A DNA stretch of 64,000 nucleotides from Flavipsychrobacter sp. (GTDB lineage Bacteria; Bacteroidota; Bacteroidia; Chitinophagales; Chitinophagaceae): contig JARLGY010000050.1 of NCBI GenBank assembly GCA_031292525.1, forward strand, positions 186,001 to 250,000, written 5' to 3'. This document shows, one piece after another, positions 54,466 through 62,839 of this stretch; position 1 is the first letter of the stretch; each line of letters opens with the position of its first letter. The position numbers and the translations under genes were made by a program. Under the pieces are notes generated by a model. It searched no databases, had not been told where the DNA came from, and was given only the letters and a program-made list of their open reading frames with translations.

Positions 54466-55365
54466 ATGCACATGCATAACAACAATCAACAAATTCCGGT
54501 TTACCGATTAGAACCCGACGAAACCGGCAATAAACATTTTAGAGTATATAACTTTGGAGGTAATTATGATGGTAATTTACCTAACCAGTCGGACCTTCTT
54601 GTATCGCACAGAAAGGACCATTACCTGCTCGTATTTATACGGCGCGCAGGACGCAGGCAATGGATAGACATGACACCTTACATACTTAAAGAAAACACTA
54701 TTTATTTTACTGGCCCTAATCAAATAATAATAAAGGAGGAATTTAAACAGTTGTGGAGTACAGGTATTGCTTTTACAAAGGAGTTCCTATCATTCCAGGA
54801 AAACGATTCGCTGAACAAGTTACCACTGATTCAAAATCCTCATAGCGGCTATGAATTATTGCTAACGGATGCAGATATAGACTTGGTGGAGGACATGCTA
54901 ACCAAGATCAACGTTGAATATCAAAACCCAAGTGAATGGCAGCAGCGCATGTTGACCGCGTACCTGACGGTTTTGCTTACTTACCTGAGCCGACTGTACA
55001 CAGAACAGTTTAAGGATAACAACACTTCTGTGAATAAGCTTCTTTTGAAGAATTTTCAAATGAAGATCAATGAACGTTTTCGCGAACTGCGTGAGGTGGG
55101 TGATTATGCTTCTTTGCTGCACATTTCAGCCGGGCATTTAAGTGAAGTGGTGAAAACACAAAGCGGGAAGCCGGCCATTAAGCACATTCATGAGCGAATA
55201 GCGCTGGAAGCACGGCGCCTGCTCTTTCATACCAATAATTCTTTAAAAGAAATTGCCTTTGACCTTGGTTTTGCAGATGCCTCTTATTTTAATCGCTTCT
55301 TTAAACGTGAAACAGGTGTAACACCAGCCGAATACAGAACTAACACCCGCAAAATGTACCATTAA
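54466..55365 (+). CDS. AraC family regulator (different subgroup)
   Basis: A 299-residue AraC-type protein. HTH elements are YASLLHISAGHLSEVVKTQS and IAFDLGFADASYFNRFFKRE. The N-terminal part (IPVYRLEPDETGNKHFRVY) differs from the neighbouring regulator, so it is not a recent duplicate. It lies 51 bases before an SDR gene with its own -7 box. Confidence 0.88.
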   Translation: MHMHNNNQQIPVYRLEPDETGNKHFRVYNFGGNYDGNLPNQSDLLVSHRKDHYLLVFIRRAGRRQWIDMTPYILKENTIYFTGPNQIIIKEEFKQLWSTGIAFTKEFLSFQENDSLNKLPLIQNPHSGYELLLTDADIDLVEDMLTKINVEYQNPSEWQQRMLTAYLTVLLTYLSRLYTEQFKDNNTSVNKLLLKNFQMKINERFRELREVGDYASLLHISAGHLSEVVKTQSGKPAIKHIHERIALEARRLLFHTNNSLKEIAFDLGFADASYFNRFFKRETGVTPAEYRTNTRKMYH

Positions 55366-55404
55366 AACCGCTGGATGTGTCGCAACCAAGAACCAAGCAC
55401 GCTA

Positions 55405-55412
55405 TAGCTTTG
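55405..55412 (+). promoter_or_regulatory. -7 promoter box, near-leaderless SDR transcript
   Basis: TAGCTTTG ends 4 bases before the SDR ATG at 55417. No clear TTG stands at the -33 spacing, so an activator such as the upstream AraC protein may be needed. Confidence 0.5.
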
Positions 55413-55416
55413 CATT

Positions 55417-56154
55417 ATGAAAACAGTACTGATAACAGGAGCAAACAAAAGCATTGGCTTTGAAACAGCCAGGCAATTATTACAGCAGGGATATTTTGTA
55501 TACCTGGGATGCCGAGATATAAAAAAGGGCGAGCAAGCGGTGAGCCAGTTACAACAAGAAGGCTTAACCCAGGTAGCGCCTATAGAGATAGATGTAGATG
55601 ACAGAGAATCAATAAAGGCTGCCCGCGAAGTGCTTGGACGGAAAACTAAAGTGCTGGATGTGCTGATCAACAATGCAGGCATTAGTGGTGGTCTGCCCCA
55701 GCCGCCATTAGAAACCGATGTAAGTATATTTAAGCAGGTTTTTGAAACGAACTTTTTTGGCGTAATAGAAGTGACGCAGGCGTTTATAGATCTGCTAAGG
55801 CAATCGCCGGAACCAAGAATAGTTAACGTTACCTCAGGTCTGGGTTCGCTCACCTTGCATAATGACCCTACATGGAAGCATTACAAGGTAAAACCAGCCA
55901 GTTATGTGGCATCTAAAGCTGCGCTCAACGCTTATACCATTGTATTAGCTTATAACTTGCGCGATACCCCATTTAAAGTAAATGCGGTTGACCCTGGCTA
56001 TACTGCTACAGATTTCAATAATCACTCTGGGCCTGGAACTGTGCCTGATGCCGCTGCGAGGGTTGTAAAAGCAGCCACACTAGGTGCAGATGGCCCCACA
56101 GGGCAATTCTTTAGTGATGATAATGTGCCTGAAACAGGCATTAGCCCATGGTAA
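55417..56154 (+). CDS. SDR family oxidoreductase
   Basis: A 245-residue short-chain dehydrogenase: LITGANKSIGFETARQLL, DVLINNAGISGG, YVASKAALNAYT and VNAVDPGYTATDF. The ending GADGPTGQF...SPW resembles the SDRs at 438 and 63789. A terminator follows 20 bases after the stop. Confidence 0.88.
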   Translation: MKTVLITGANKSIGFETARQLLQQGYFVYLGCRDIKKGEQAVSQLQQEGLTQVAPIEIDVDDRESIKAAREVLGRKTKVLDVLINNAGISGGLPQPPLETDVSIFKQVFETNFFGVIEVTQAFIDLLRQSPEPRIVNVTSGLGSLTLHNDPTWKHYKVKPASYVASKAALNAYTIVLAYNLRDTPFKVNAVDPGYTATDFNNHSGPGTVPDAAARVVKAATLGADGPTGQFFSDDNVPETGISPW

Positions 56155-56173
56155 ACCACGGTGTAATCTTCAT

Positions 56174-56212
56174 AAAAAAGCTTTCAAAATCTGTTGTTTT
56201 GAAAGCTTTTTT
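56174..56212. terminator. Bidirectional terminator between SDR and PKD genes
   Basis: A stem of about 15 bases (AAAAAGCTTTCAAAA with TTTTGAAAGCTTTTT, 7-base loop) with A and T ends serves the convergent SDR and PKD genes. Confidence 0.88.
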
Positions 56213-56242
56213 ATTTTTTGAACTCTATGATAAAGCCTTATT

Positions 56243-58753
56243 CTATCTTACAAGCGTAACATTGCCCTTCCACATCATACTTTGTCCCTCATCACATACA
56301 GCCTCAAGCACATAAACGTAAGTATCGGTCAAAGGTTTTGCTCCTTTGTAACCACCATCCCAGCCACTACTTTCATCGTTCAGATTTATGTTATCCCCCT
56401 CAAATATCAACTCACCCCATCTATTGTATATGCGGAATGAGGTAATTGTTTTTATGCCAACGCCCCTTGCATAAAAAACATCGTTCTGTCCATCGCCATT
56501 AGGTGTAAATGTATTAGGTATGAATACCTGGCTCTTATCGCATAAAACATCTACCAGTACGTTTGCACTATCTACACAACCATACTGGTTGGTACCTGTT
56601 ACCGTAAATAATGTAGTCTGTTGCATAGTAGCAATGGGATCGGTGCAGTCATCGCAACTGAGTACATCTGCATGGTTCCATAAAAATGATACGATATCAG
56701 ATCCATATGCCTGCAGGTTTACTTTTGCACCTGCTAATACAGTGCCCCCACCCAATGCCGTTACTTTAGGCGATGGGTGTACGGTAACATTTACATAGCC
56801 AGTATCGGCTATACAGCTTCCCGTTTGTGCTATAACCATGTATATAGTGCTCTCAGAAGGACTGGCTAAAGGATTTGAGCTATAACTATCGGACAGCCCT
56901 GTTGGTGGATACCAGCTATATTTTTGTGCTCCGGAGTCGGAAAGAACAATAGACCGGCCGATACATAGCTGCCCTCCAGGGCCAGGATAGCTCTTAGTCT
57001 TATAAGTAAAAGCGATCTTAACCGTGTCTGTATTCTTACACCCATACGCGTCGGCGCCCGTTACTACATAATTTGTAGGTGTTGCTGGCAAAACATAGGT
57101 TGAACCGCATGAAGCACAATGAACAGTGGCTGCCGGGGACCATGTGTAAGCACTACCCCCTTGTGCGGTAACACGAGCAGAATCGCCTGGGCAGATAGTG
57201 CTATCTCCAATAGCTGTTATGGATGGTAATGAGCGCACAGTGACTATATTAGTGGCAGAATCCTTACACCCTGAAGCATCTGTAACTATAAGCGTTACCG
57301 GGAAGCTACCAGCTGCCTGATAGTTGTGCACAGGATTGTGAACAAAGGCAATAGTACCATCACCAAGATTCCAGCGCCAGTTGTTAACCGGCGAGAATTG
57401 CCCTGAAGAAGTATCTGCAAAATGGACACTATCATACAAACATGCCGGGGTTGTTCCAGAAAAGCCTGCATTAGGTTTGCCGATATGGATGTATGCTGTT
57501 TTGACCAGTGTATCGCGACAACCAGCAGTATCAATGTCGGTAAGTGTAACAGTATATATACCAGGCGCCGCGTAAGTATGTGTTGGAGAGGTTATGTTAG
57601 AGCCCATACCGTCGCCAAAGTTCCAGACGGTATTTGTAGCTCCTCCAGAGCTTGTATTTGTAAACATCGCTACCTCACCGGTACATAGGTTGGGATCGGC
57701 GACCGTAAAGTTAGTAGTGAGCACTGTCGCATTAAAAGTATCAACAGAATACACACAACTTGATTGCGCACCTGATTGCTCAACAATTACGGAATTGGAT
57801 GCGGCTATAACGCTAACAGCGGCACCACCACCAGTTATAACTGCGGGGCCACTTACAACCGACCAGGTATAGGGACTTCCGCCAGAAGCATTGAGCGTAG
57901 TACCTGTACCTGTTGAACACACAAATATATTGTCTGTAGTATGCGAGATATTAAATGGACACGATGCAAAGTCGTTAGCATAAGCATAGTTGGGTACGCT
58001 GCCAACTGCGGATAAGTTTATGTTACCCCCTACTGTTGAGATGACGCCCCCATACAGCGTATTTCGAGCCACATCAAAATATACGTGATTATTAATAACG
58101 GCAAGACCTCCTCCACCCGTTCCCGTGTAGCCAGAAACGGTCCATGAGTTTATTAATGATCCCGAGGAATTATATTCATATAAATGTCCGGGGCTTACCT
58201 TAGTTTCAAGTGCATAAAAGTTGCCGTTACAATCCGCTGATAAATCGTATGGGTCACTAATATTCCAATTAACAATGGTGGTGATCAAAACTGCATTCCC
58301 GGTACCGTCATATCTGTAGACTTGCCCGTTGCTGCCTACCAGGCTATAAACATAGTTACCTCCAGCAGCAATATTTATAGCTTGGTTACTCAATGCAAAA
58401 GTGGATGGCAGGTGACCTGTATTCACCCATGCAGTTCCGTTATAATAAAAATATGTGCTGTCGGGGCCAACAGTATAAAAAGTTGGTGATGGCCCGGCAG
58501 CATTCAGATTCTTTCCAATGGCCAAACCACCATCAAAACCGAATGGCCAGGTTAGCGCAGGTATGGTATTGGCCATAGGATTAGTTGGCGAAACAGGTAG
58601 TGTTGGATCTATACTGTATATAGTATCGCCCGCAACATAATAGAGCAGGTTGGCACTAGCTCCGCTACAGGTTGGTAATTGAGCAAAGCAATGCCCGCTC
58701 ATTAACAATAAGCTGAAATAAAAGAATAATGTTTTACTGCGGAGGAAAGCCAT
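56243..58753 (-). CDS. Secreted PKD-repeat protein with gliding-motility/T9SS C-terminal domain
   Basis: An 836-residue exported protein started at ATG 58753 (MAFLRSKTLFFYFSLLLMSG), signal peptide ending at CFAQ. The first about 270 residues look like a beta-propeller-type region. PKD domains follow (NTVWNFGDGMGSNITSPTHT with YAAPGIYTVTLTD; WRWNLGDGTIAFVHNPVHNY). The end is a type B C-terminal sorting domain (IPNTFTPNGDGQNDVFYARG, FRIYNRWGELIFEG). The type IX secretion system probably exports it to the surface. Confidence 0.9.
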   Translation of the reverse strand: MAFLRSKTLFFYFSLLLMSGHCFAQLPTCSGASANLLYYVAGDTIYSIDPTLPVSPTNPMANTIPALTWPFGFDGGLAIGKNLNAAGPSPTFYTVGPDSTYFYYNGTAWVNTGHLPSTFALSNQAINIAAGGNYVYSLVGSNGQVYRYDGTGNAVLITTIVNWNISDPYDLSADCNGNFYALETKVSPGHLYEYNSSGSLINSWTVSGYTGTGGGGLAVINNHVYFDVARNTLYGGVISTVGGNINLSAVGSVPNYAYANDFASCPFNISHTTDNIFVCSTGTGTTLNASGGSPYTWSVVSGPAVITGGGAAVSVIAASNSVIVEQSGAQSSCVYSVDTFNATVLTTNFTVADPNLCTGEVAMFTNTSSGGATNTVWNFGDGMGSNITSPTHTYAAPGIYTVTLTDIDTAGCRDTLVKTAYIHIGKPNAGFSGTTPACLYDSVHFADTSSGQFSPVNNWRWNLGDGTIAFVHNPVHNYQAAGSFPVTLIVTDASGCKDSATNIVTVRSLPSITAIGDSTICPGDSARVTAQGGSAYTWSPAATVHCASCGSTYVLPATPTNYVVTGADAYGCKNTDTVKIAFTYKTKSYPGPGGQLCIGRSIVLSDSGAQKYSWYPPTGLSDSYSSNPLASPSESTIYMVIAQTGSCIADTGYVNVTVHPSPKVTALGGGTVLAGAKVNLQAYGSDIVSFLWNHADVLSCDDCTDPIATMQQTTLFTVTGTNQYGCVDSANVLVDVLCDKSQVFIPNTFTPNGDGQNDVFYARGVGIKTITSFRIYNRWGELIFEGDNINLNDESSGWDGGYKGAKPLTDTYVYVLEAVCDEGQSMMWKGNVTLVR

Positions 58754-58877
58754 ATAGATATACCGCATACAGTAAAGACGCTAAGAACGATAAGAAGGTT
58801 AGACATACACACAATTATAATAACATAAGCAACTTATTATCAAGATCTTAGTAGCCAATACCACTAAATACAAACAG

Positions 58878-59069
58878 ATGACGCAACTACCCCGACTGTT
58901 CCTGTTTTATAAAACAAGAGTTTACCTGTGTACAGTTATTCCTTCGACCGCCCTTCTGCTTTTTAATGCTTGCCCCGTGAATTACAAGCAAGCTAGTGAG
59001 CGACAGCTTGGGGATTTCGCCATCATTTCGACTACAGGAAAGTCAAATTCGGCTAAATTAAGTTGTTGA
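58878..59069 (+). CDS. Possible small lipoprotein
   Basis: A 63-residue frame with a hydrophobic start and lipobox-like LLFNAC. The rest (ERQLGDFAIISTTGKSNS) is hydrophilic and unrecognised. There is no good ribosome-binding site. The surrounding 337-base gap (58769-59105) holds nothing else that I can support. Confidence 0.25.
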   Translation: MTQLPRLFLFYKTRVYLCTVIPSTALLLFNACPVNYKQASERQLGDFAIISTTGKSNSAKLSC

Positions 59070-59105
59070 CGTTGAAGCAATTTTGCAGGAATAAAAAACA
59101 GCAAG

Positions 59106-59972
59106 ATGAATATTATTGTTACGGGCTCTTTAGGAAACATCAGCAAACCACTGGCACAGCTGCTGATAAAAAACGGGCACTCGGTTACTATTATCAGTAG
59201 CAATATTGAAAGACAGAAAGACATAGAGGTTTTAAATGCCAAAGCGGCAATTGGCAAGCTGGAAGACTCTAATTTTCTGACTCAAACTTTTACGGGAGCG
59301 GATGCTGTATATTGTATGATACCTTTTGATTTTAAAGAACAAAACCCAAAAAATCATTTCAATAAAATAGTTAACAGCTATGTTCAGGCCATTAAAGCCA
59401 CGGAAATTAAACAGGTGGTATTTTTGAGTGGTTGGGCTGCTGACATAGCTGGATCGTATAATGCAGGACCAATTCTTGAACAACTAGCAGACATAGCTGT
59501 GGCAGAGTTGCGCCCGGGTTCCTTTTATACTAATTTTTACGGCTATATAGGAATGATAAAAGAACAAGGTGTAATAATGGCCAACTATGGTGGTGAAGAT
59601 AGAATTGCATTTGTTTCGCCATCGGACATAGTTATTGCGGTTTTTGAAGAATTGACAACAAAGTTTCAAGGTCGAAAAATACGCTATGTTGCAAGTGATG
59701 AATTGACCTGTGATGAAGCTGCCCGTATACTAGGAGAAGCAATAGGCAAACCCGAATTAAAATGGATAACCATAACAGAGGAGCAGATGCTGAATGGCTT
59801 ATTAAACTCGGGCGTTCCTGAACAACTAGCCAAAGATTTGGTGAATATGCAGGCCGCAACGCACAGTGGTACAGTTTATGAAAATTACCTTCGTAACAGA
59901 CCGGTTTTAGGCAAAACGAAGCTGAAAGAATTTGCAAAAGAATTTGCCGCTGTATGTTATCAACAGAAGTAA
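59106..59972 (+). CDS. NmrA-like NAD(P)-binding protein
   Basis: A 288-residue atypical SDR. It begins IIVTGSLGNISKPLAQLLIK (a Rossmann loop variant), with FTGADAVYCMIPFD, QVVFLSGWAADIAG and ELRPGSFYTNFYGYI. Proteins of this type act as redox sensors or as reductases of quinones. Its stop is 10 bases before an AraC gene, so the two are probably one transcript. Confidence 0.85.
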   Translation: MNIIVTGSLGNISKPLAQLLIKNGHSVTIISSNIERQKDIEVLNAKAAIGKLEDSNFLTQTFTGADAVYCMIPFDFKEQNPKNHFNKIVNSYVQAIKATEIKQVVFLSGWAADIAGSYNAGPILEQLADIAVAELRPGSFYTNFYGYIGMIKEQGVIMANYGGEDRIAFVSPSDIVIAVFEELTTKFQGRKIRYVASDELTCDEAARILGEAIGKPELKWITITEEQMLNGLLNSGVPEQLAKDLVNMQAATHSGTVYENYLRNRPVLGKTKLKEFAKEFAAVCYQQK

Positions 59973-59982
59973 ATATGCATCC

Positions 59983-60897
59983 ATGGAAAAACGCAGACCT
60001 TACAGGATAAAAACCATTAGCGAACTTCATAGGTTGCGTGGCCTGCCCATGCCAGAGCACCCTTTGATCAGTGTGATAAATATAGAAGATATAATACGAG
60101 TAGACGAAAATGCAAACCATTTTGTGCTGGACTTTTACAGCATATCAATTAAACGAACACAGGGTGTAAAGTATAAATACGGTCAGCAAGATTATGATTT
60201 TGACGAGGGCGTTATGTTTTTTATGGCACCTAACCAGGTGATGGGCCTAAACATAGGTGCAGGCCTTGCAGCACCATCGGGTTGGATACTGCTGATACAC
60301 CCGGACTTTCTCTGGAATACAGCCTTGGCAAGCGGAATAAAAAAGTATGATTTCTTTGACTACTCAGTAAATGAAGCACTGTTTCTTTCTCAAAAAGAAG
60401 AAGATATTTTAAACAACATCGTAAAAAACATCCAACAAGAATATCATTCTAATATTGACAAATTCAGCAAACAAATAATTATTTCACAAATTGAAAGTTT
60501 GCTCAATTATAGTGAACGATTTTATCATCGTCAGTTTATAACGCGTGAAAAAGCCAATGATGAGATACTGGACCAATTAGACAAAATACTAACAGACCGT
60601 TTTAATAGCAGCGACCTGATCTGTACCGGCCTACCGAAAGTGCAATCTATATGCGAGACCATGAACATTTCTGTAAGCTATTTAAGCCGTGTTCTTAAAC
60701 TATTAACAGGCCAAAGTACGCAGCAGTTCATACATGAGAAACTGATTGCAAAAGCCAAAGAGAAACTCTCCACAACAAACCTAGCTATAAGCGAAATTGC
60801 ATACGAGTTGGGTTTTGCGCATCCTCAATCATTCAGCAAATTATTTAAAACAAAAACTAATCTTTCTCCGCTGGAGTTTCGGCAAACATTTAACTAA
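59983..60897 (+). CDS. AraC family regulator (paralogue group)
   Basis: A 304-residue AraC protein started at ATG 59983 (MEKRRPYRIKTISELHRL); a longer frame overlaps the NmrA-like gene. HTH parts are VQSICETMNISVSYLSRVLK and ISEIAYELGFAHPQSFSKLF. It is a paralogue of those at 53485 and 62840. It likely regulates the NmrA-like gene. Confidence 0.9.
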   Translation: MEKRRPYRIKTISELHRLRGLPMPEHPLISVINIEDIIRVDENANHFVLDFYSISIKRTQGVKYKYGQQDYDFDEGVMFFMAPNQVMGLNIGAGLAAPSGWILLIHPDFLWNTALASGIKKYDFFDYSVNEALFLSQKEEDILNNIVKNIQQEYHSNIDKFSKQIIISQIESLLNYSERFYHRQFITREKANDEILDQLDKILTDRFNSSDLICTGLPKVQSICETMNISVSYLSRVLKLLTGQSTQQFIHEKLIAKAKEKLSTTNLAISEIAYELGFAHPQSFSKLFKTKTNLSPLEFRQTFN

Positions 60898-61042
60898 CAG
60901 GGATACCGTAAATAAAACAAGGTAGACTGTAGGCCAGCATGTGTCCTTTACGACATTGATCAGCACCTTCAGTATTACCAATCTTTTCAAATCCATCTTC
61001 ACTAAGCCTACTACCAGAGAACCTACTATACGCAAAGGCTTT
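60890..61042 (-). pseudogene. Short gene remnant of unknown family
   Basis: An open minus-strand phase of about 50 codons, without a start, reads SRFSGSRLSEDGFEKIGNTE, then QCRKGHMLAYSLPCFIYGIP and a stop. The composition looks like real protein sequence, but I cannot name the family. It convergently overlaps the AraC stop by a few bases. The rest of the gap to 61208 shows nothing. Confidence 0.3.
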
Positions 61043-61208
61043 TTTTTAAAACTGCCTATCTATTGCAGCACGGAGATAGATAATAACTTCTGATCAAGTT
61101 ACAAGCAGTTTAAAAATCAAAAATATTCATTCTGAATAAAAGATATTTCTACAAATTATTGGAGTCATTCATTTACCATACAGTATAATTTGGTGATATA
61201 GCTGCAAT

Positions 61209-61619
61209 TTATGAAACGTGCAGATTTGATGATATTATTGGTGAAGATTGCTCCCGCATACTCTGCTTCACTTTTTCTCTATGCTGTTCACCCCAGGTGC
61301 TGAGTTCGCCAAGCACATTTTTTAACGTACGGCTATACTCTGCAGCTTCATAAATAATAGTTACGGGGGTTGTAGAGTAGACATTACGGGTTATAAAACC
61401 ATTCAGCTCCAAATCTTTTAGCTCTTTGGCCAGAACCTTAGCAGATATGCCCGTGAGTGCATGTTGAATCTCGTTAAATCGCTTTGATGATTGCACCAGG
61501 CACAGAATAACCGCCAGCTTCCACCTACCGTTAAGTACATAGAGGGCATCCCGTACATTCCTGAGCGACCCTGCGCATGCTTCGTAACTGGGCAGTGCAT
61601 CGTTTATCATCGTTTCCAT
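61209..61619 (-). CDS. HxlR family transcriptional regulator
   Basis: A 136-residue winged-helix regulator of the HxlR group: CAGSLRNVRDALYVLNGRWK with LAVILCLVQSSKRFNEIQHA, GISAKVLAKELKDLELNGFI and the wing TTPVTIIYEA. A cysteine sits at the N-terminal position (YEACAGSL) used as redox sensor in related proteins such as HypR. It is divergent from azoR, and a large inverted repeat lies between them. Confidence 0.9.
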   Translation of the reverse strand: METMINDALPSYEACAGSLRNVRDALYVLNGRWKLAVILCLVQSSKRFNEIQHALTGISAKVLAKELKDLELNGFITRNVYSTTPVTIIYEAAEYSRTLKNVLGELSTWGEQHREKVKQSMREQSSPIISSNLHVS

Positions 61620-61639
61620 AGCTGCACAAAGGTAACCAC

Positions 61640-61671
61640 TTACCCCAATGTAACCGCTTTCCTTGGGGTAA
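61640..61671. promoter_or_regulatory. Inverted repeat in the hxlR-azoR intergenic region
   Basis: TTACCCCAA (61640-61648) and TTGGGGTAA (61663-61671) form a perfect 9-base inverted repeat with a 14-base spacer. Related GGTAAC blocks lie at 61631 and 61692. A TAGTTTTG box for azoR lies at 61700-61707. It is a good candidate HxlR operator. Confidence 0.6.
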
Positions 61672-61805
61672 CTACTAACCTTTAGACAGCGGGTAACTAT
61701 AGTTTTGCATTTGACAATTCAGGTAACAAAACTTCTATCTCACACAAAAGGAAAACTTAGCGCCGAGGAATTTAAAACACAACATTATCAATCAACTAAA
61801 ATTTT

Positions 61806-62408
61806 ATGAAACACATCCTTCATGTAATGTCAAGCCTGCAAGGCAAACAATCGTATAGTATAAAGCTGGGGCAGGCCATAGTAGAGAAAATACAGGAAAA
61901 ATACCCCGAGAGTACAATTGAAGAATTGAACCTTGTAGCAACTGAAATCCCACACCTTAATCCTGATGTGCTGCGCACATTCTTCATTCCCGGAGATCAG
62001 CTTTCTGAAGATGAGAAACGATCCATTCGCTTTTCTGACGAGGTGGTTAAGCAGTTATTTGCTGCAGATATTATTGTAATTGGTGCGCCGCTATACAACT
62101 TTACCATTCATACATCGTTAAAGGCATGGATAGATCATATTACCCGAGCAGGGATAACGTTTGGACATAATGAAAATGGTCTTGTGGGTAAGGTGACCGG
62201 CAAGAAAGTATATGTAGCCATGTCTTCAGGTGGTGTTTATTCAGAAGGGCCGGGTAAGGCAAACGACTTTGTAGCTCCTTATTTGAAAAGCTTCCTGGGA
62301 GCCCTTGGCATGACAGATCTCACTGTATTTCGTGCTGAAGGGCTAAAGGTGCCGGGAGTGATGGAACATGCTATGGAGAAAGCAATTGATAGTATAGCAA
62401 TCGATTAG
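61806..62408 (+). CDS. azoR: FMN-dependent NADH-azoreductase
   Basis: A 200-residue flavodoxin-like quinone/azo reductase. It begins HILHVMSSLQGKQSYSIKLG (FMN phosphate loop) and has APLYNFTIHTSLKAWIDHI, GKKVYVAMSSGGVYSEGPG and LKSFLGALGMTDLTVF. It reduces quinones and azo compounds. Control by the divergent HxlR gene, a common pairing, is expected upon electrophile stress. Confidence 0.92.
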   Translation: MKHILHVMSSLQGKQSYSIKLGQAIVEKIQEKYPESTIEELNLVATEIPHLNPDVLRTFFIPGDQLSEDEKRSIRFSDEVVKQLFAADIIVIGAPLYNFTIHTSLKAWIDHITRAGITFGHNENGLVGKVTGKKVYVAMSSGGVYSEGPGKANDFVAPYLKSFLGALGMTDLTVFRAEGLKVPGVMEHAMEKAIDSIAID

Positions 62409-62575
62409 CAACGAGAACGATGCTATTATTTAACAACATTTCCTAAATTTTAGTCTACGACTGGGGCTATCGCACTGCCGTGATAAGATCAAATACTTTT
62501 ACTAAGATCCACCATCGCTACCTGCATTTAACGAGCGAAGTTTTACTTTTGGCGATTAAGGATTAATTGTGACAT

Positions 62576-62613
62576 AAAAGAGGCACTCCGGAACTTCCCG
62601 GAATGCCTCTTTT
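62576..62613. terminator. Bidirectional terminator near the tRNA-Met fragment
   Basis: Arms AAAAGAGGCA and TGCCTCTTTT enclose a mismatch and an inner TCCGG/CCGGA stem. On the minus strand it follows the tRNA-Met 3' fragment, as the terminator of a tRNA gene would. The 62409-62575 stretch before it shows nothing. Confidence 0.7.
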
Positions 62614-62624
62614 GTATTTGAAGT

Positions 62625-62660
62625 GTAGCGAGGACAGGGATCGAACCTATGATCCCGAAA
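62625..62660 (-). pseudogene. 3' fragment of a tRNA-Met gene
   Basis: On the minus strand TTCGGGATCATAGG leads into the T arm (ATAGG TTCGATC CCTGT) and the acceptor strand CCTCGCT with ACA. It closely resembles the 3' end of bacterial tRNA-Met. The 5' half is missing. TTTGAAGTGTAG occurs at both 62617-62628 and 62719-62730, so a second, even shorter tRNA end seems to be repeated 102 bases away. Confidence 0.6.
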
Positions 62661-62695
62661 GCTTTGGGGAGTAAATAAGCTACACAAGCAAAATA

Positions 62696-62721
62696 AAAGG
62701 CAACCATTGCCGATTGCCTTT
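62696..62721 (-). terminator. Terminator after the second tRNA-end copy
   Basis: Stem AAAGGCAA with TTGCCTTT (10-base loop); on the minus strand TTTTATTTT follows. It directly follows the repeated tRNA-end block at 62719-62730. Confidence 0.65.
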
Positions 62722-62839
62722 GAAGTGTAGAGAGAAGCATTTATAAGTCGAACTTTAAAATTGATTTTATAGGCAATTGAAAAAATGAAAGGAGTAATTG
62801 CCAATCTTTAAAATTTTTAAAAGTATTTAGCGCTTATTA

